Below are positions 1-10,415 of a DNA stretch of 64,000 nt, piece after piece. A program made the position numbers and the translations under genes. The first letter of the stretch is position 1. Each line of letters begins with the position of its first letter. This stretch comes from Podarcis raffonei. Its lineage: Eukaryota > Chordata > Lepidosauria > Squamata > Lacertidae. The stretch covers positions 43,683,479 through 43,747,478 of the forward strand of contig NC_070611.1 in NCBI RefSeq assembly GCF_027172205.1, written 5' to 3'. Under the pieces are notes generated by a model, which saw nothing but the letters and a program-made list of their open reading frames with translations, was not told the origin of the DNA and did not search any database.

Positions 1-2655
1 CAACGAAATTATGGAGGGGGAAAAGGCGCCGGAGTCGTGGAAAGAAGCCTATATCACACTTATACCTAAAACTGAGTCTGAGAAGACACAACTTAAGAAT
101 TATCGCCCCATATCCCTGCTTAATGTGGATTACAAAATTTTTGCAGATATTTTGGCTAAAAGACTTAAAAAAGTATTAGCAGAGATGATACATAAAGACC
201 AGGCTGGCTTTCTCCCTGGTAGACATTTATCTGATAATATGAGGAATGCAATTAATGTTTTGGAAAAGTTACAAGTGAATATCAATACAAAAGCAGTTTT
301 GATATTCGTAGATGCGGAGAAAGCCTTTGACAACATCTCTTGGATTTTTATGAAGAAAAATCTTCAGGGGATGGGGGTTGGGCAAAATTTTGAAAATGGT
401 ATAGGTGCGATTTACTCTGAACAAAAGGCTAAACTGATAGTTAATAATATAGTGACAGAAGAATTTAAAATTGAGAAAGGGACACGACAAGGCTGCCCAA
501 TTTCCCCACTGCTCTTTATTTCGGTCCTGGAGGTTTTGCTAAATATGATCAGAAGGGACCAGCTGATTCATGGTATTCAGGTCGGAGCTAAACAATACAA
601 ACTTAAAACCTTTGCAGATGATCTTGTATTGACATTACAAGAGCCAGTACCTAGTACTAAGAGGGCTCTAGAATTAATCCAGGAGTTTGGTCAAGTGGCA
701 GGCTTTAAGTTAAACAAGTTTAAAACTAAGGTTCTGGAGAAAAATTTGACGCCGATGGAGAGAGAGAGGTTTCAGAAAGAGACAGATCTAACATTAGTAA
801 AGAAGGTAAAATACTTGGGGGTGAATATGACTGCTAAGAATGCAAATCTATTTAAAGACAATTATGAGAAATGTTGGTCAGAAGTGAAGAAAGACTTAGA
901 GATTTGGTCGAATTTGAAGCTTTCCTTGCTTGGTCGAATTGCTGTTATTAAGATGAATGTATTGCCGAGAATGTTATTTTTGTTCCAATCATTGCAAATC
1001 ATTGACAAGATGGACTGTTTCAAGAGGTGGCAAAGAGATATCTCTAGATTTGTCTGGCAGGGCAAAAAGCCCAGAATAAAATTTAAGATACTTACTGATG
1101 CTAAAGACAGAGGGGGGTTTGCCCTGCCGGACTTTAAACTTTATTATGAATCAGCAGCTTTTTGCTGGTTGAAGGAATGGCTACTTCTTGAGAACACTGA
1201 TATCCTAGATCTTGAAGGTTATGATAATGTATTTGGGTGGCATGCATATTTGTGGTATGGCAAGGTTAAAGTGCATAAAGCATTCAAAAACCATATTGTC
1301 AGGAAAGCACTATTTAATGCCTGGATAAGGTATAAAGATTTTTTGGAGAATAAAACCCCAAGGTGGTTATCACCTATGGAAGCGAAAGCTATGAAAAAAC
1401 TTAATATGGAGGCAAAATGGCCAAAGTATTGTGAAATTTTGGAACAGGAAGGTGACAAGCTGAAATTGCAGAGTTATGAGAAGCTCAAAGGGAAGGTGCG
1501 AGACTGGTTACATTATTTTCAAATAAGAGAGGTTTATAATCAAGACAAAAAAATTGGTTTTCAAAGTTGGAAACAGAATTGTTAGAACCCAATGCTAAGA
1601 TATTATCAAGAATGTATAATTTGCTGTTGAAATGGAGTACTGAGGAAGAAACGGTAAAATCTGCTATGATTAAATGGGCACAAGATATAGGACACAATAT
1701 CATGTTTGCTGACTGGGAGCAGTTGTGGACCACTGGGATTAAATTTACGGCATGTAATGCCCTAAGAGAGAATATTATGAAAATGATGTATAGGTGGTAC
1801 ATGACCCCAGTCAAGCTTGCAAAAATATACCACTTGCCCAATAATAAATGTTGGAAATGTAAAGAAATTGAAGGTACATTCTTTCACCTTTGGTGGACGT
1901 GCCCGAGGATTAAGGCTTTCTGGGAGACGATTTATAATGAAATGAAAAAGGTACTTAAATACACTTTTGTGAAGAAACCAGAGGCCTTTCTCCTGGGCAT
2001 AGTTGGCCAATTGGTGCCAAAGAAGGATAGAACTTTCTTTATGTATGCTACAGCAGCAGCAAGAATACTCATCGCAAAGCATTGGAAGACACAAGAATCA
2101 CCCACCTTGGAAGAATGGCAGATGCAAGTAATTGACTATATGGAAATGGCTGAGATGACTGGCAGAATCCGAGATCAGGGAGAAGAGTTGGTGGAAGAAG
2201 ATTGGAGGAAATTTAAAATTTATTTGCAGAAGTACTGTAAAATGTATGAATGCTGATGACATTGAAATAAAATGAAGGGGTTCTAGTAACAAGAGATAAA
2301 AATTATAAATTATAAATTTGGGAGGTAAAATATATAAGGACAAAGTAGTAGGATACGAATTTGCTGAACTAACTGTTAAAAAGGGATATAAAAAAGGGAG
2401 GCGTGAGGAAGTCAGGAAAATAAGTTAATCAAAGATGAACAATTAGAAAAGAGTGATTTGTGTTTTTTCCTATTTTATTTTTTGTGTGTTGACTGATTCC
2501 CCCCCCTTGTTAGGTTAAATGTTTGTATTTTATGTATTGTGAAAGCTTGTATTGTTGTGTTTTATATTTTTCCTGTGTTTTTACTGTTCTATGTTTGGTT
2601 GTTTATTTTTACTGTTAAACTTAATAAAATATTATTATAAAAATAAAATAAAAAT
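1..2655 (+). mobile_element. L1-type LINE, 3' part of ORF2 plus 3' UTR
   Basis: The window opens inside an L1 ORF2. Frame 2 is open from 11 to 1585 and carries the reverse transcriptase: NYRPISLLN near 100, QAGFLPGR near 205, DAEKAFD near 313, GTRQGCP near 480 and FADD at 611-622 in place of the usual YADD. The C-terminal part continues in frame 1 from about 1567 to 2256, so one frameshift lies near 1567-1585. It includes a cysteine/histidine knuckle (CWKCKEIEGTFFHLWWTC) typical of the L1 ORF2 C-terminus. An A/T-rich 3' UTR of about 400 bases ends in an A-rich tail near 2655. The 5' end and any left target duplication lie outside the window. With about 750 codons and one visible break, the copy looks fairly young. 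It would sit in an upstream intron of, or just before, the lectin gene. Confidence 0.93.
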
Positions 2656-2865
2656 AGACTCCACCTTCCACCCTGGGAGCAGGGCTGGGGCAGAAGAGTG
2701 CTAGAGTCTTGTCTAGTCAAGTTGTATAGGATCAATTCCAATCTGTTACCTCCGAGGATGCGGACAGGCTGCTCAGACAAGTGAAACTGACCACCTGTCT
2801 CCTTGATCCTTGTCCATCCTGGCTCATAAAAGCGAGCCAGGAAGGGCTGGGCGATGGGCTCTGCA

Positions 2866-3096
2866 GGGTGGTGACCTAGTGCTGGACCTTGGCACTCTGA
2901 GGTCACCATGCTCACAAGCACCAAAGTGAGAGTCTTTTGGTCTGGTGCTGTGGCATGAGGACTCGCTCCAGAGCGCTGGACCAAAAATGGAGAGATCCAG
3001 CAATCAAACAGAAGCCAGGATTGGCTTCTGTGATTCTGGAATGTTCAGCTTAAATGGGGCAGTTGACGGGTATAGTATACAGGCATAAACTCTTAC
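2866..3096 (+). repeat. Repeat block related to 7250-7480
   Basis: This block matches 7250-7480 over about 230 bases with obvious divergence. Shared anchors are the GTGCTGGACCTT, GTGAGAGTC and TTGACGGGTAT strings in the same order. Its last part, from 3018, is also repeated at 4864 as the beginning of the recent lectin-module duplication. It could be a dispersed repeat or the trace of an older, larger tandem duplication of the lectin locus. 2656-2865 between the L1 tail and this block shows no recognisable gene. Confidence 0.6.
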
Positions 3097-3445
3097 CTTC
3101 CATGCTCTGCTGCTACTAAGCCTGCAACTGAAATAACAGTTTCCCCTGATTACACCCAGGCTCCCCTTCCCTCCCCTTCCTCACTTGCAGGGGATTCACC
3201 CACTGCTGAGATTTAGTTTCAGCACCAGACAAATACCGTACCCTCCAACATGTTGAGGCTGAAAACTGAGATGCACATTTTTGGGCTCTACCACCTTGCA
3301 TACGATTGTGATCTCACATGTTTTTAGGCATGGCGAGAGCATTAATTAAGAATTAATTCAGCTCTCTTAGTTTTTCCTACCTTGCAGTTCAGTGGTTGAA
3401 GCACAACAGCAACAAAATGGAACCTTTCCCCTTTCTTTCTTTCAG

Positions 3446-4740
3446 ACACCAATGTGGCCCTCGCCGGAGAAGCTTCACAATCCAGTACCTACAGCTCGCG
3501 AGGAGCAGCTGGAAATGCCATTGACGGGTCCACAGCCAGTAATTTTAACCAGGGATCCTGCACCCACACAAATTCTGAAAATAATCCATGGTGGATGGTA
3601 GACTTGAAGGCACAATATCATGTACTCCGTGTCACCATCACCAATCGGAAAGACTGCTGTGCTCAGCGTCTCAATGGGGCTGAAATCCGAGTTGGGGACT
3701 CTGCAGAGAGAGGAGGCACCACAAATCCTAGGTACTGTATACGGAGCAGATGCATTGTAGCCAGGGAAGGGGAACCCCCAGGTGTTATTGGAGTACCACT
3801 CCCCTCATCTAGAGTTCAAGCAGGTGGGAGGTGGAGTCCAACAATATCTGGAGGGCCATGGGTTCCCCATCCTTTCCTTACATACAGAGATGTCATGAGG
3901 TACGCTTTTCTGTTCTGCCCTGTTTTCGCCACATGCAGGACTGTTTCCATTCCACAACAGTTCGCTTTCTGCCAAAAGCTAACTTACTTTGTCTTGCTGT
4001 CTGCTGTGGCAAAACTACTTAAGTTATGTAATTTAGTATGTATATTAGGCAGGTTACATTGTCCTGTTATGCCATGCCACCATAGCTCCGACAGACTTTT
4101 AATCTCAGGGTCATGGGTTCAAGATTCCTAAATTGCAGGGGGTTGGACTAGATGACCCTCACAGTCCTTTCAAACTCTGCTGTTCTATGATTCTATGGTT
4201 TCATTGGAATGGAAATGCAATGCAAATCGGGGAACATGGTGTAGTCAATTACATACTGGTTTTGGACTGATCAGCAAATACTGATCATATCCACTGGATC
4301 AATTTCTGTTCCTCTCATGGGGTGAATTTGTCAACACTGGCCATTTCCATTTCTATTTTGTCAACATTTTCTGGCATCCCTGCTTTAGAGGATTATGGTA
4401 CAGGGAGGACAATGGAGTGCAAATGTTCCAGACAGATCTCTTGCCATTTGATTTCTGAAAACATAGCAAATATTTGCTTTCTTTTCTGACTTTTTCATGT
4501 GAGTTCAGGTTACTGAAAAAAATTCTTCCATTACTGTGTAATGCTATTTTTTAAAATAATAATAATATATGATTTGATTCTTTTCTAGATGTGCTACAAT
4601 AGGTTCTTTGGGTGCTGGGGAAACAGAAACTTTTTACTGTGAAGCATCAAAAGGGCGGTATGTGACTGTTACTCTGCCTAGGAAAGAATACCTCACGCTT
4701 TGTGAAGTCCAGGTGTTTGGATGTAAGATAGAGACCCCTG
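3446..4740 (+). CDS. F-lectin module A (exons 3446-3731 and 4589-4740)
   Basis: The first exon follows a pyrimidine-rich acceptor (TTTCTTTCAG) and starts in phase 1. It encodes TNVALAGEASQSST through GDSAERGGTTNPR. The second exon begins after TTTTCTAG and encodes CATIGSLGAGETETFYCEA through FGCKIETP, ending in phase 1 at a GTAAGT donor. Because both ends are phase 1 and the module is 438 bases, it can be duplicated without shifting frame. The intron (3732-4588) contains a hAT-like remnant (about 3780-3872) and a tRNA-Lys-type SINE (about 4080-4197). An extra unpaired cysteine is seen near the end (FGCK), where module B has FGQK. Confidence 0.92.
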
Positions 4741-7700
4741 GTAAGTAGAAAAGATATTGTCATCTATTTGTGTGCAAAGAGACTGAGGCTGTGGACACAC
4801 CCTGTATTTAAAGCACATTTAAATGCATGACTTTCCCCCAAGAATCTGGGGATCTTTAGTTTAGGATTGGCTTCTGTGATTCTGGAATGTTCAGCTTAAA
4901 TGGGGCAGTTGACGGGTATAGTATACAGGCATAAACTCTTACTTTCCACGCTCTGCTGCTACTAAGCCTGCAACTGAAATAACAGTTTCCCCTGATTACA
5001 CCCAGGCTCCCCTTCCCTCCCCTTCCTCACTTGCAGGGGATTCACCCACTGCTGAGATTTAGTTTCAGCACCAGACAAATACCGTACCCTCCAACATGTT
5101 GAGGCTGAACACTGGGATGCACATTTTTGGGCTCTAGGAACTCACGTTTGATTGTGATCTCACATGTTTTTAGGCATGGCAAGAGCATTAATTAAGAATT
5201 GATTCAGCTCTCTTAGTTTTTCGTACCTTGCAGTTCAGTGGTTGAAGCACAACAGCAACAAAATGGAACCTTTCCCCTTTCTTTCTTTCAGACACCAATG
5301 TGGCCCTCGCCGGAGAAGCTTCACAATCCAGTACCTACAGCTCGCTAGGAGCAGCTGGAAATGCCATTGACGGGTCCACAGCCAGTAATTTTAACCAGGG
5401 ATCCTGCACCCACACAGATTCTGAAAATAATCCATGGTGGATGGTAGACTTGAAGGCACAATATCATGTACTCCGTGTCACCATCACCAATCGGAAAGAC
5501 TGCTGTGCTCAGCGTCTCAATGGGGCTGAAATCCGAGTTGGGGACTCTGCAGAGAGAGGAGGCACCACAAATCCTAGGTACTGTATACGGAGCAGATGCA
5601 TTGTAGCCAGGGAAGGGGAACCCCCAGGTGTTATTGGAGTACCACTCCCCTCATCTTGAGTTCAAGCAGGTGGGAGGTGGAGTCCAACAATATCTGGAGG
5701 GCCATGGGTTCCCCATCCTTTCCTTACATACAGAGATGTCATGAGGTACGCTTTTCTGTTCTGCCCTGTTTTCGCCACATGCAGGACTGTTTCCATTCCA
5801 CAACAGTTCGCTTTCTGCCGAAAGCTAACTTACTTTGTCTTGCTGTCTGCTGTGGCAAAACTACTTAAGTTATGTAATTTAGTATGTATATTAGGCAGGT
5901 TACATTGTCCTGTTATGCCATGCCACCATAGCTCCGACAGACTTTTAATCTCAGGGTCATGGGTTCAAGATTCCTAAATTGCAGGGGGTTGGACTAGATG
6001 ACCCTCACAGTCCTTTCAAACTCTGCTGTTCTATGATTCTGTGATTTCATTGGAATGGAAATGCAATGCAAATCGGGGAACATGATGTAGTCAATTACAT
6101 ACTGGTTTTGGACTGATCAGCAAATACTGATCATATCCACTAGATTAATTTCTGTTCCTCTCATGTGGTGAATTTGTCAACATTGGTCATTTCCACTTCT
6201 ATTTTGTCAACATTTTCTGGCATCCCTGCTTTAGAGGATTATGGTACAGGGAGGACAATGGAGTGCAAATGTTCCAGACAGATCTCTTGCCATTTGATTT
6301 CTGAAAACATAGCAAATATTTGCTTTCTTTTCTGACTTTTTCATGTGAGTTCAGGTTACTGAAAAAAATTCTTCCATTACTGTTTAATGCTATTTTTTAA
6401 ATAATAATAATAATATATGATTTGGTTCTTTTCTAGATGTGCTACAATAGGTTCTTTGGGTGCTGGGGAAACAGGCAGCTTTAACTGTGAAGCATCAAAA
6501 GGGCGGTATGTGACTGTTACCCTGCCTAGGAAAGAATATCTCACGATTTGTGAAGTCCAGGTGTTTGGACAGAAGATAGAGTCCCCTGGTACGTAGAAAA
6601 GATATTGTCATCTATTTGTGTGCAAAGAGACTGAGACTGTGGACACACCATGCATTTAAAGCACATTTAAATGCATGACTTTCCCCCAAGAATCCTGGGA
6701 TCTTTAGTTAATAAAAGGGTTTTGCGAACTGTAGCTCTGTGGAGGTGAATTACAGGTCCCAGGATTATCTACAGGAAGCTACCGTATGTCCTTTAAATGG
6801 ATGGTGTGTACTCAGCCTAATATGCAGGAGAAACACAGTGTCCATAATGTGGACTGATTCATTAATGGTCATTCAAGAAGCAGATTTTCTGCATTGGGAA
6901 GAGGTTCGAGTAGATTTCCTTTGAGGTTCCACCTAAATGTTATGATTCTGCCATGTCAGTGAACCCTGGGAACTGTAGTGTTAAATGAGGGAATCTTTCA
7001 TTAAAGGAAAATTTCCCACAATTCTTTGGAGGAAGCCATGACAGTTAAATCATGATAGAACCCAGAAGCAAGATTCAACTATTTTGTTTCTTTGTATTTA
7101 CTGTAAATGATAAATCAGGTTAAGTACACAGTATACTGTCCATCGTTATCATACCTGAAATCGGGACATGTGTTGCTGCTGGGCGAGTCACATGAGATGT
7201 CCCACACTCTCACCCCTAAAAAAGTGGCACTCTGGGTTCATTAGAAGGCCGTGCCAGAGTGCTGGACCTTTGACACTGTGATGCAATCTTGCTCACGAGC
7301 TCTAGAGTGAGAGTCCTTTGGTCTGCCACTGTGGCAGGACTCGCACTAGAATGCCGGACCAAGAAAAGAGAGATTCCGGAATCAAACAGAAACTGGGATT
7401 GGCTTCTGTGATCCTGGAACATTTCCCCTAAAATGGGGCTGTTGACGGGTATGGTATTCAGGTGTAACATTATTTAAAAGACAATAGGTTATCACAATTG
7501 CCAGTAAGGAAATACAGGATACAGCTATGCTATTAACGCGGGTGGTGCTGTGGGTTAAACCACAGAGCCTAGGGTTTGCCGATCAGAAGGTCGGCGGTTC
7601 GAATCCCTGCGACGGGTTGAGGTCCCATTGCTCGGTCCCTGCTCCTGCCGACCTGGCAGTTTGAAAGCACATCAAAGTGCAAGTAGATAAATAGGTACTG

Positions 7701-10415
7701 CTTTGGTGGGAAAGTAAACGGTGTTTCCGTGTGCTGCTCTGGTTCGCCAGAAGCGGCTTAGTCATGCTGGCCACATAACCCAGAAGCTGTATGCCGGCTC
7801 CCTTGGCCAATAAAGCGAGATGAGCGCCAGAACCCCCGAGTCATCCGTGTCTGGACCTAATGGTCAGGGGTCCCTTTACCTTTATGCTATAAACTAAGTC
7901 AATAAAAAACATATTAAGAGTAAAACAATGTGTGGTCTATTATTATAAAGGCTTCACCCAGGCCCTGAAAGTGGACCACAGCTTGCCAGCCTAACTGGGC
8001 AATGGCAGGCAGGCTGCAGCACTAGCCCTGCCTCTGGGTCAGATTGGACTAAGCAGAACAGGCTTCACTCTGGTCAGCCCCATGGGTATTTAATCCCAGG
8101 GTCCAGTCCATCTCCTTGTCCAGTTTTGAAAAACTATTTGTATATACTTCAGCTGTTGTGTAATGATGCCTACCAATGTAACATAAAGTTGTAGTGATAA
8201 CTTTATTTTACTTTACAAAGAAACACACCAAGTACAAGTTATAACCGATCAGTGGTCCAGTCCTCCAACAGGTCGCACATTGTTGGGAAGTCTGATGGCA
8301 GGAAGGAGTGTGCTGTGTATGTTACAGGGGGGCGGGCACTGATTCTTTCTTTTCTTTTATGAACAAGGGGCGGTAGGCCAAATAGGTTTGGGAACCTCTG
8401 GTCTAGAAAGTTCACATCTACTATATTCATTGACATTCCTGTGGGATACTGACAAAATTCTTCTGGAGTTCTGTGCTATTTAGGGGTTTGCGATACCAGT
8501 AAACACCATCAACCAAGTACTATATACAGTGGTACCTTAGTTTGCATACGTCTTGCTTTGCATACGTTTTGGATTACAAACACGTCAAACCCGGAAGTGC
8601 GTGTCCCGGTTTGCAACCTTTTTTTTTGGATTACAGCCCATTTTTTTAGATTACGAACAATTTTTTTTTGGAGGCCCCATTGGCAAAAGCGCACCTTGAG
8701 TTACAATCTGTTTTGGTTTACAAACGGACCTCCGGAACGGATTATAGTTGTAAACCAAGGTACCGCTGTGCTTTGTTTCTTTTAATAAGATTTGGCATGG
8801 CTCAGTGAAACACATAAGGAAGTCTTGCTTTGACATTTAACACATGTTTTGTTTAGGAGATGAAGAGGGGACCGCATCTGGAATGGAAGAAGCAGAAGGT
8901 CAGTAAATGATCCTCACATTCATGTGTTCCAAAAGCCTAAAACATTATACACTAGACATGAACAGTCAATATTCATTTAGCTGGTTAGTTTGAATCAATA
9001 TGGTAAATTTGGTCTTTTTTACCACACCAAACATTCCCAGCAACTTAGCTCTTGTCCCTCTTGTTCTTAAGCCTCTATAAGGCGGCTCATTTCATCTTGC
9101 AGGGCACAGCCCTCCATCCCACCCACCCCCATCACAATCTTTAAGGCAGTGACCTGGGGCCCTTCAGATCTTATTGGGCTTCAACTCCCACCAGTCCCAG
9201 CCAATATGGGCAATGACCAGGGATGATGAAAGCTCCAGATGCGTACAGTTATCCAATCATTTTTTTCTGCTGAGAGCTACAAGTGGATTTGTGTGTGTGT
9301 GTGTGTGTGTGTGTGTACACTCTTTTAATGTGTGCTGCATCCTGCTATATTCCATGCACACTAGTGGGTAGGACAAAGCTCAGTGGATGGGGAAGCCTCC
9401 CATAAAAACCTTTCTGCTGCTCCCACCAGATAAATGTTGTTGTTGTTATTTATTAATGAGGCATGGCAGTGCTATCTGGAGCAAATAACCCAATAATATG
9501 ATGCTTCTAGTCAAGACATACCCACTTGGAATGTACAAACTGCAAAAGTGAACAGGGACTTTCATCCCAATAGCCAGAAAGCAGCCACTCTAAGGAGACA
9601 GGTGGAGGTGGGCAAATGAGGACCCTTTCCCCTCATCAACTGAGGAAGCTCAGTGTGTCAGAATTGGACAGTTCTTGTTTTGGATGTAGACCCATATAAT
9701 CTTCTCCCCATCTTGAATTCTGCAGGACAGCCTGAGTGAAAAGGAAGAAATATAAGTTCAAAGTAAGTTCATTTTCACTTCTCTTCAAATTCACTAACCT
9801 CAAACTTAGGCCTAGCTCATTTTTTTGCAGAGGTTTATAAGGGCTGGTTCTGCACTCTGCCTTGGACTGAATTTTGGGTGAAATTTTGGGCTTCCACTTA
9901 GACAGATCCCCCAAATTTGGCAGAGAGGCTTGCTTCAAATTAGCACCATTATTTCACATGCTTAACAGCTACCAATCTATAGGAAGTGAAGTTTTAGGCT
10001 ATGCAGGTCTGACTTCAGTCGCTTCCAAACAAAATGCATATTGATCAATTGTCCTGATTTGTTTTCACAAAACTTGCACAGAGGTTATATGGTGTCACCA
10101 TCAAGGGATTATGCTGCATTTCCACTATGGTTTCACCTCATTTTTCTTACTGGAAACATTGGGGGGAGGGTTGGGGGGGAGGAGCAGATTTGTTGTACAA
10201 GAGCTGTTTATGGTTGCCAGAACAGTTTCCATTGGTTTAGGTGTACTGAAGGATAGCAATGTGAAAGGGACCAGCTAGAATTTGTTGAGATTTGCGATTC
10301 TGTTCTTTAATCAGCTCTTTTTGCCTTTTTTTGTATTCTAGATCTGTTCGGCACAGCTTTACCTTTTACTGACGAAACAGACAAAAGCTATTATGTCTTG
10401 GATTCCACACACTAG
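3446..10415 (+). CDS. Tandem F-type lectin (fucolectin domain) protein, 3' part of gene
   Basis: Six exons can be placed: 3446-3731, 4589-4740, 5292-5577, 6437-6588, 8857-8898 and 10342-10415 (stop TAG at 10413-10415). All splice sites are GT/AG and the frame stays open for about 329 codons. The product has two F-type lectin (eel fucolectin/FTP) domains of 146 residues each, a 14-residue acidic linker and a tail of 23-24 residues. Each domain keeps the fucose-binding signature, a histidine in SCTHT followed by NRKDCCAQR (R-x-D-x4-R), including the adjacent CC pair. It also keeps the other cysteines in PRCA, F-Y/N-C and LCEV/ICEV that form disulfides in eel agglutinin. These lectins bind L-fucose-containing glycans and are usually secreted in innate defence. 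The signal-peptide exon and start are not seen; they should lie upstream of the window or be too short to recognise. The domain assignment is firm, but function in this animal is inferred. Confidence 0.88.
3780..3872 (+). mobile_element. hAT-like short element remnant (copied at 5626-5718)
   Basis: The end GTCCAACAATATCTGGAGGGCC matches the terminal part of a palindromic hAT-like family seen several times in this window (37298, 51250, 51685). It lies in the module A intron and was copied with the duplication. Confidence 0.55.
4080..4197 (+). mobile_element. tRNA-Lys-derived SINE with CR1-type tail (copied at 5926-6043)
   Basis: The tRNA-like part (CTTTTAATCTCAGGGTC, then GGGTTCAA) is followed by a CR1-like tail: TTGCAGGGGGTTGGACTAGATGACC, ending in TTCTATGATTCT. 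The A box is decayed. The same family recurs at 31966-32095 and 45472-45622. Confidence 0.75.
5292..6588 (+). CDS. F-lectin module B (exons 5292-5577 and 6437-6588)
   Basis: This is the second copy of the domain, in the same phase and with the same splice signals as module A; its donor is GTACGT. The first exon differs from that of module A at only two bases I can count (R to L, N to D). The second differs at about twelve of 152 bases, changing ETETFYC to ETGSFNC, L to I in LTLCEV, C to Q in FGCK and T to S at the end. The fucose triad (H, R, R), the RKD-CC motif and all paired cysteines are retained, so sugar binding is expected. The intron carries the same nested old repeats as in module A. 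Confidence 0.92.
7250..7480 (+). repeat. Diverged copy of the 2866-3096 block
   Basis: It is collinear with 2866-3096 but clearly older than the 3018/4864 duplication. It lies 540 bases after the end of unit 2. No lectin exon follows it. The rest of 6710-7535 shows no gene. Confidence 0.6.
7536..7882 (+). mobile_element. tRNA-derived squamate SINE, full length with target duplication
   Basis: It starts GGTGGTGCTGTGGGTTAAACCAC with a B-box-like GGTTCGAATCC, runs through TAGTCATGCTGGCCACA, and ends TCAGGGGTCCCTTTACC. It is flanked by near-identical 10-base target duplications TATGCTATTA (7526-7535) and TATGCTATAA (7883-7892). The same family is at 21554, 49181, 54834 and 55452. Confidence 0.85.
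8527..8768 (+). mobile_element. Tigger/pogo-like short DNA transposon, variant copy
   Basis: The element is bounded by CAGTGGTACC and GGTACCGCTG, with a 5' TA flank. The interior is diverged from the other copies (GTTTGCATACG, CCCGGAAGTGCG, ACGGACCTCCGGAACGG). It lies in the last long intron of the lectin gene. Confidence 0.75.
8857..8898 (+). CDS. Small acidic linker exon of the F-lectin gene (42 bases)
   Basis: After TTTTGTTTAG there are 42 bases ending at a GT donor (GTCAGT). In the frame left by module B they encode G-DEEGTASGMEEAE-G. The exon is symmetric (phase 1 at both ends), so it could be included or skipped without harm. Its reality rests on splice signals and frame only. The 2.27 kb intron before it (6589-8856) contains the 7250-7480 repeat, a SINE and a Tigger-like element. 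Confidence 0.55.
9145..9232 (+). mobile_element. hAT-like palindromic remnant
   Basis: GGGGCCCTTCAGATCTTATTGGGCTTCAACTCCCA is the family start. The second arm is lost. It lies in the intron 8899-10341, which also holds a (GT)n run at 9291-9316 and otherwise nothing I recognise. Confidence 0.5.
9291..9316. repeat. (GT)n microsatellite
   Basis: Thirteen consecutive GT units. Confidence 0.95.
10342..10415 (+). CDS. Terminal coding exon of the F-lectin gene
   Basis: The acceptor TTTGTATTCTAG precedes a phase-1 open stretch encoding DLFGTALPFTDETDKSYYVLDSTH and a TAG stop. I recognise no domain. There is no membrane segment and no GPI-type hydrophobic end, so the protein most likely ends as a soluble chain. 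The exon can be joined from 8898 or directly from 6588 in the same phase. The sequence after it (10416-10950) is A/T-rich and presumably holds the 3' UTR. No perfect AATAAA is obvious; an ATTAAA lies near 10821. Confidence 0.6.

Larger units (their letters stand above)
3018..6709 (+). repeat. Recent direct tandem duplication of the lectin module (two units of about 1846 bp)
   Basis: Unit 1 (3018-4863) and unit 2 (4864-6709) align end to end at a constant offset of 1846 bases through most of their length, with only small indels. Each unit holds one two-exon F-lectin domain, the intron between the exons, and the same old repeats in that intron: a hAT-like remnant and a tRNA-Lys-type SINE. I count roughly 14 differences across the 857-base intron. 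This points to a recent duplication, or to later homogenisation. The breakpoints are inferred from where similarity starts and stops. Confidence 0.93.

Noticed and set aside
3454-4131. 225-codon open frame beginning in the first lectin exon
   Set aside because: Only 3446-3731 is coding. The rest reads through the intron, past a GT donor, into a hAT-like remnant and a SINE.
7250-7480. Third lectin module
   Set aside because: Only the upstream flanking repeat is present; no F-lectin exon follows before the SINE at 7536.
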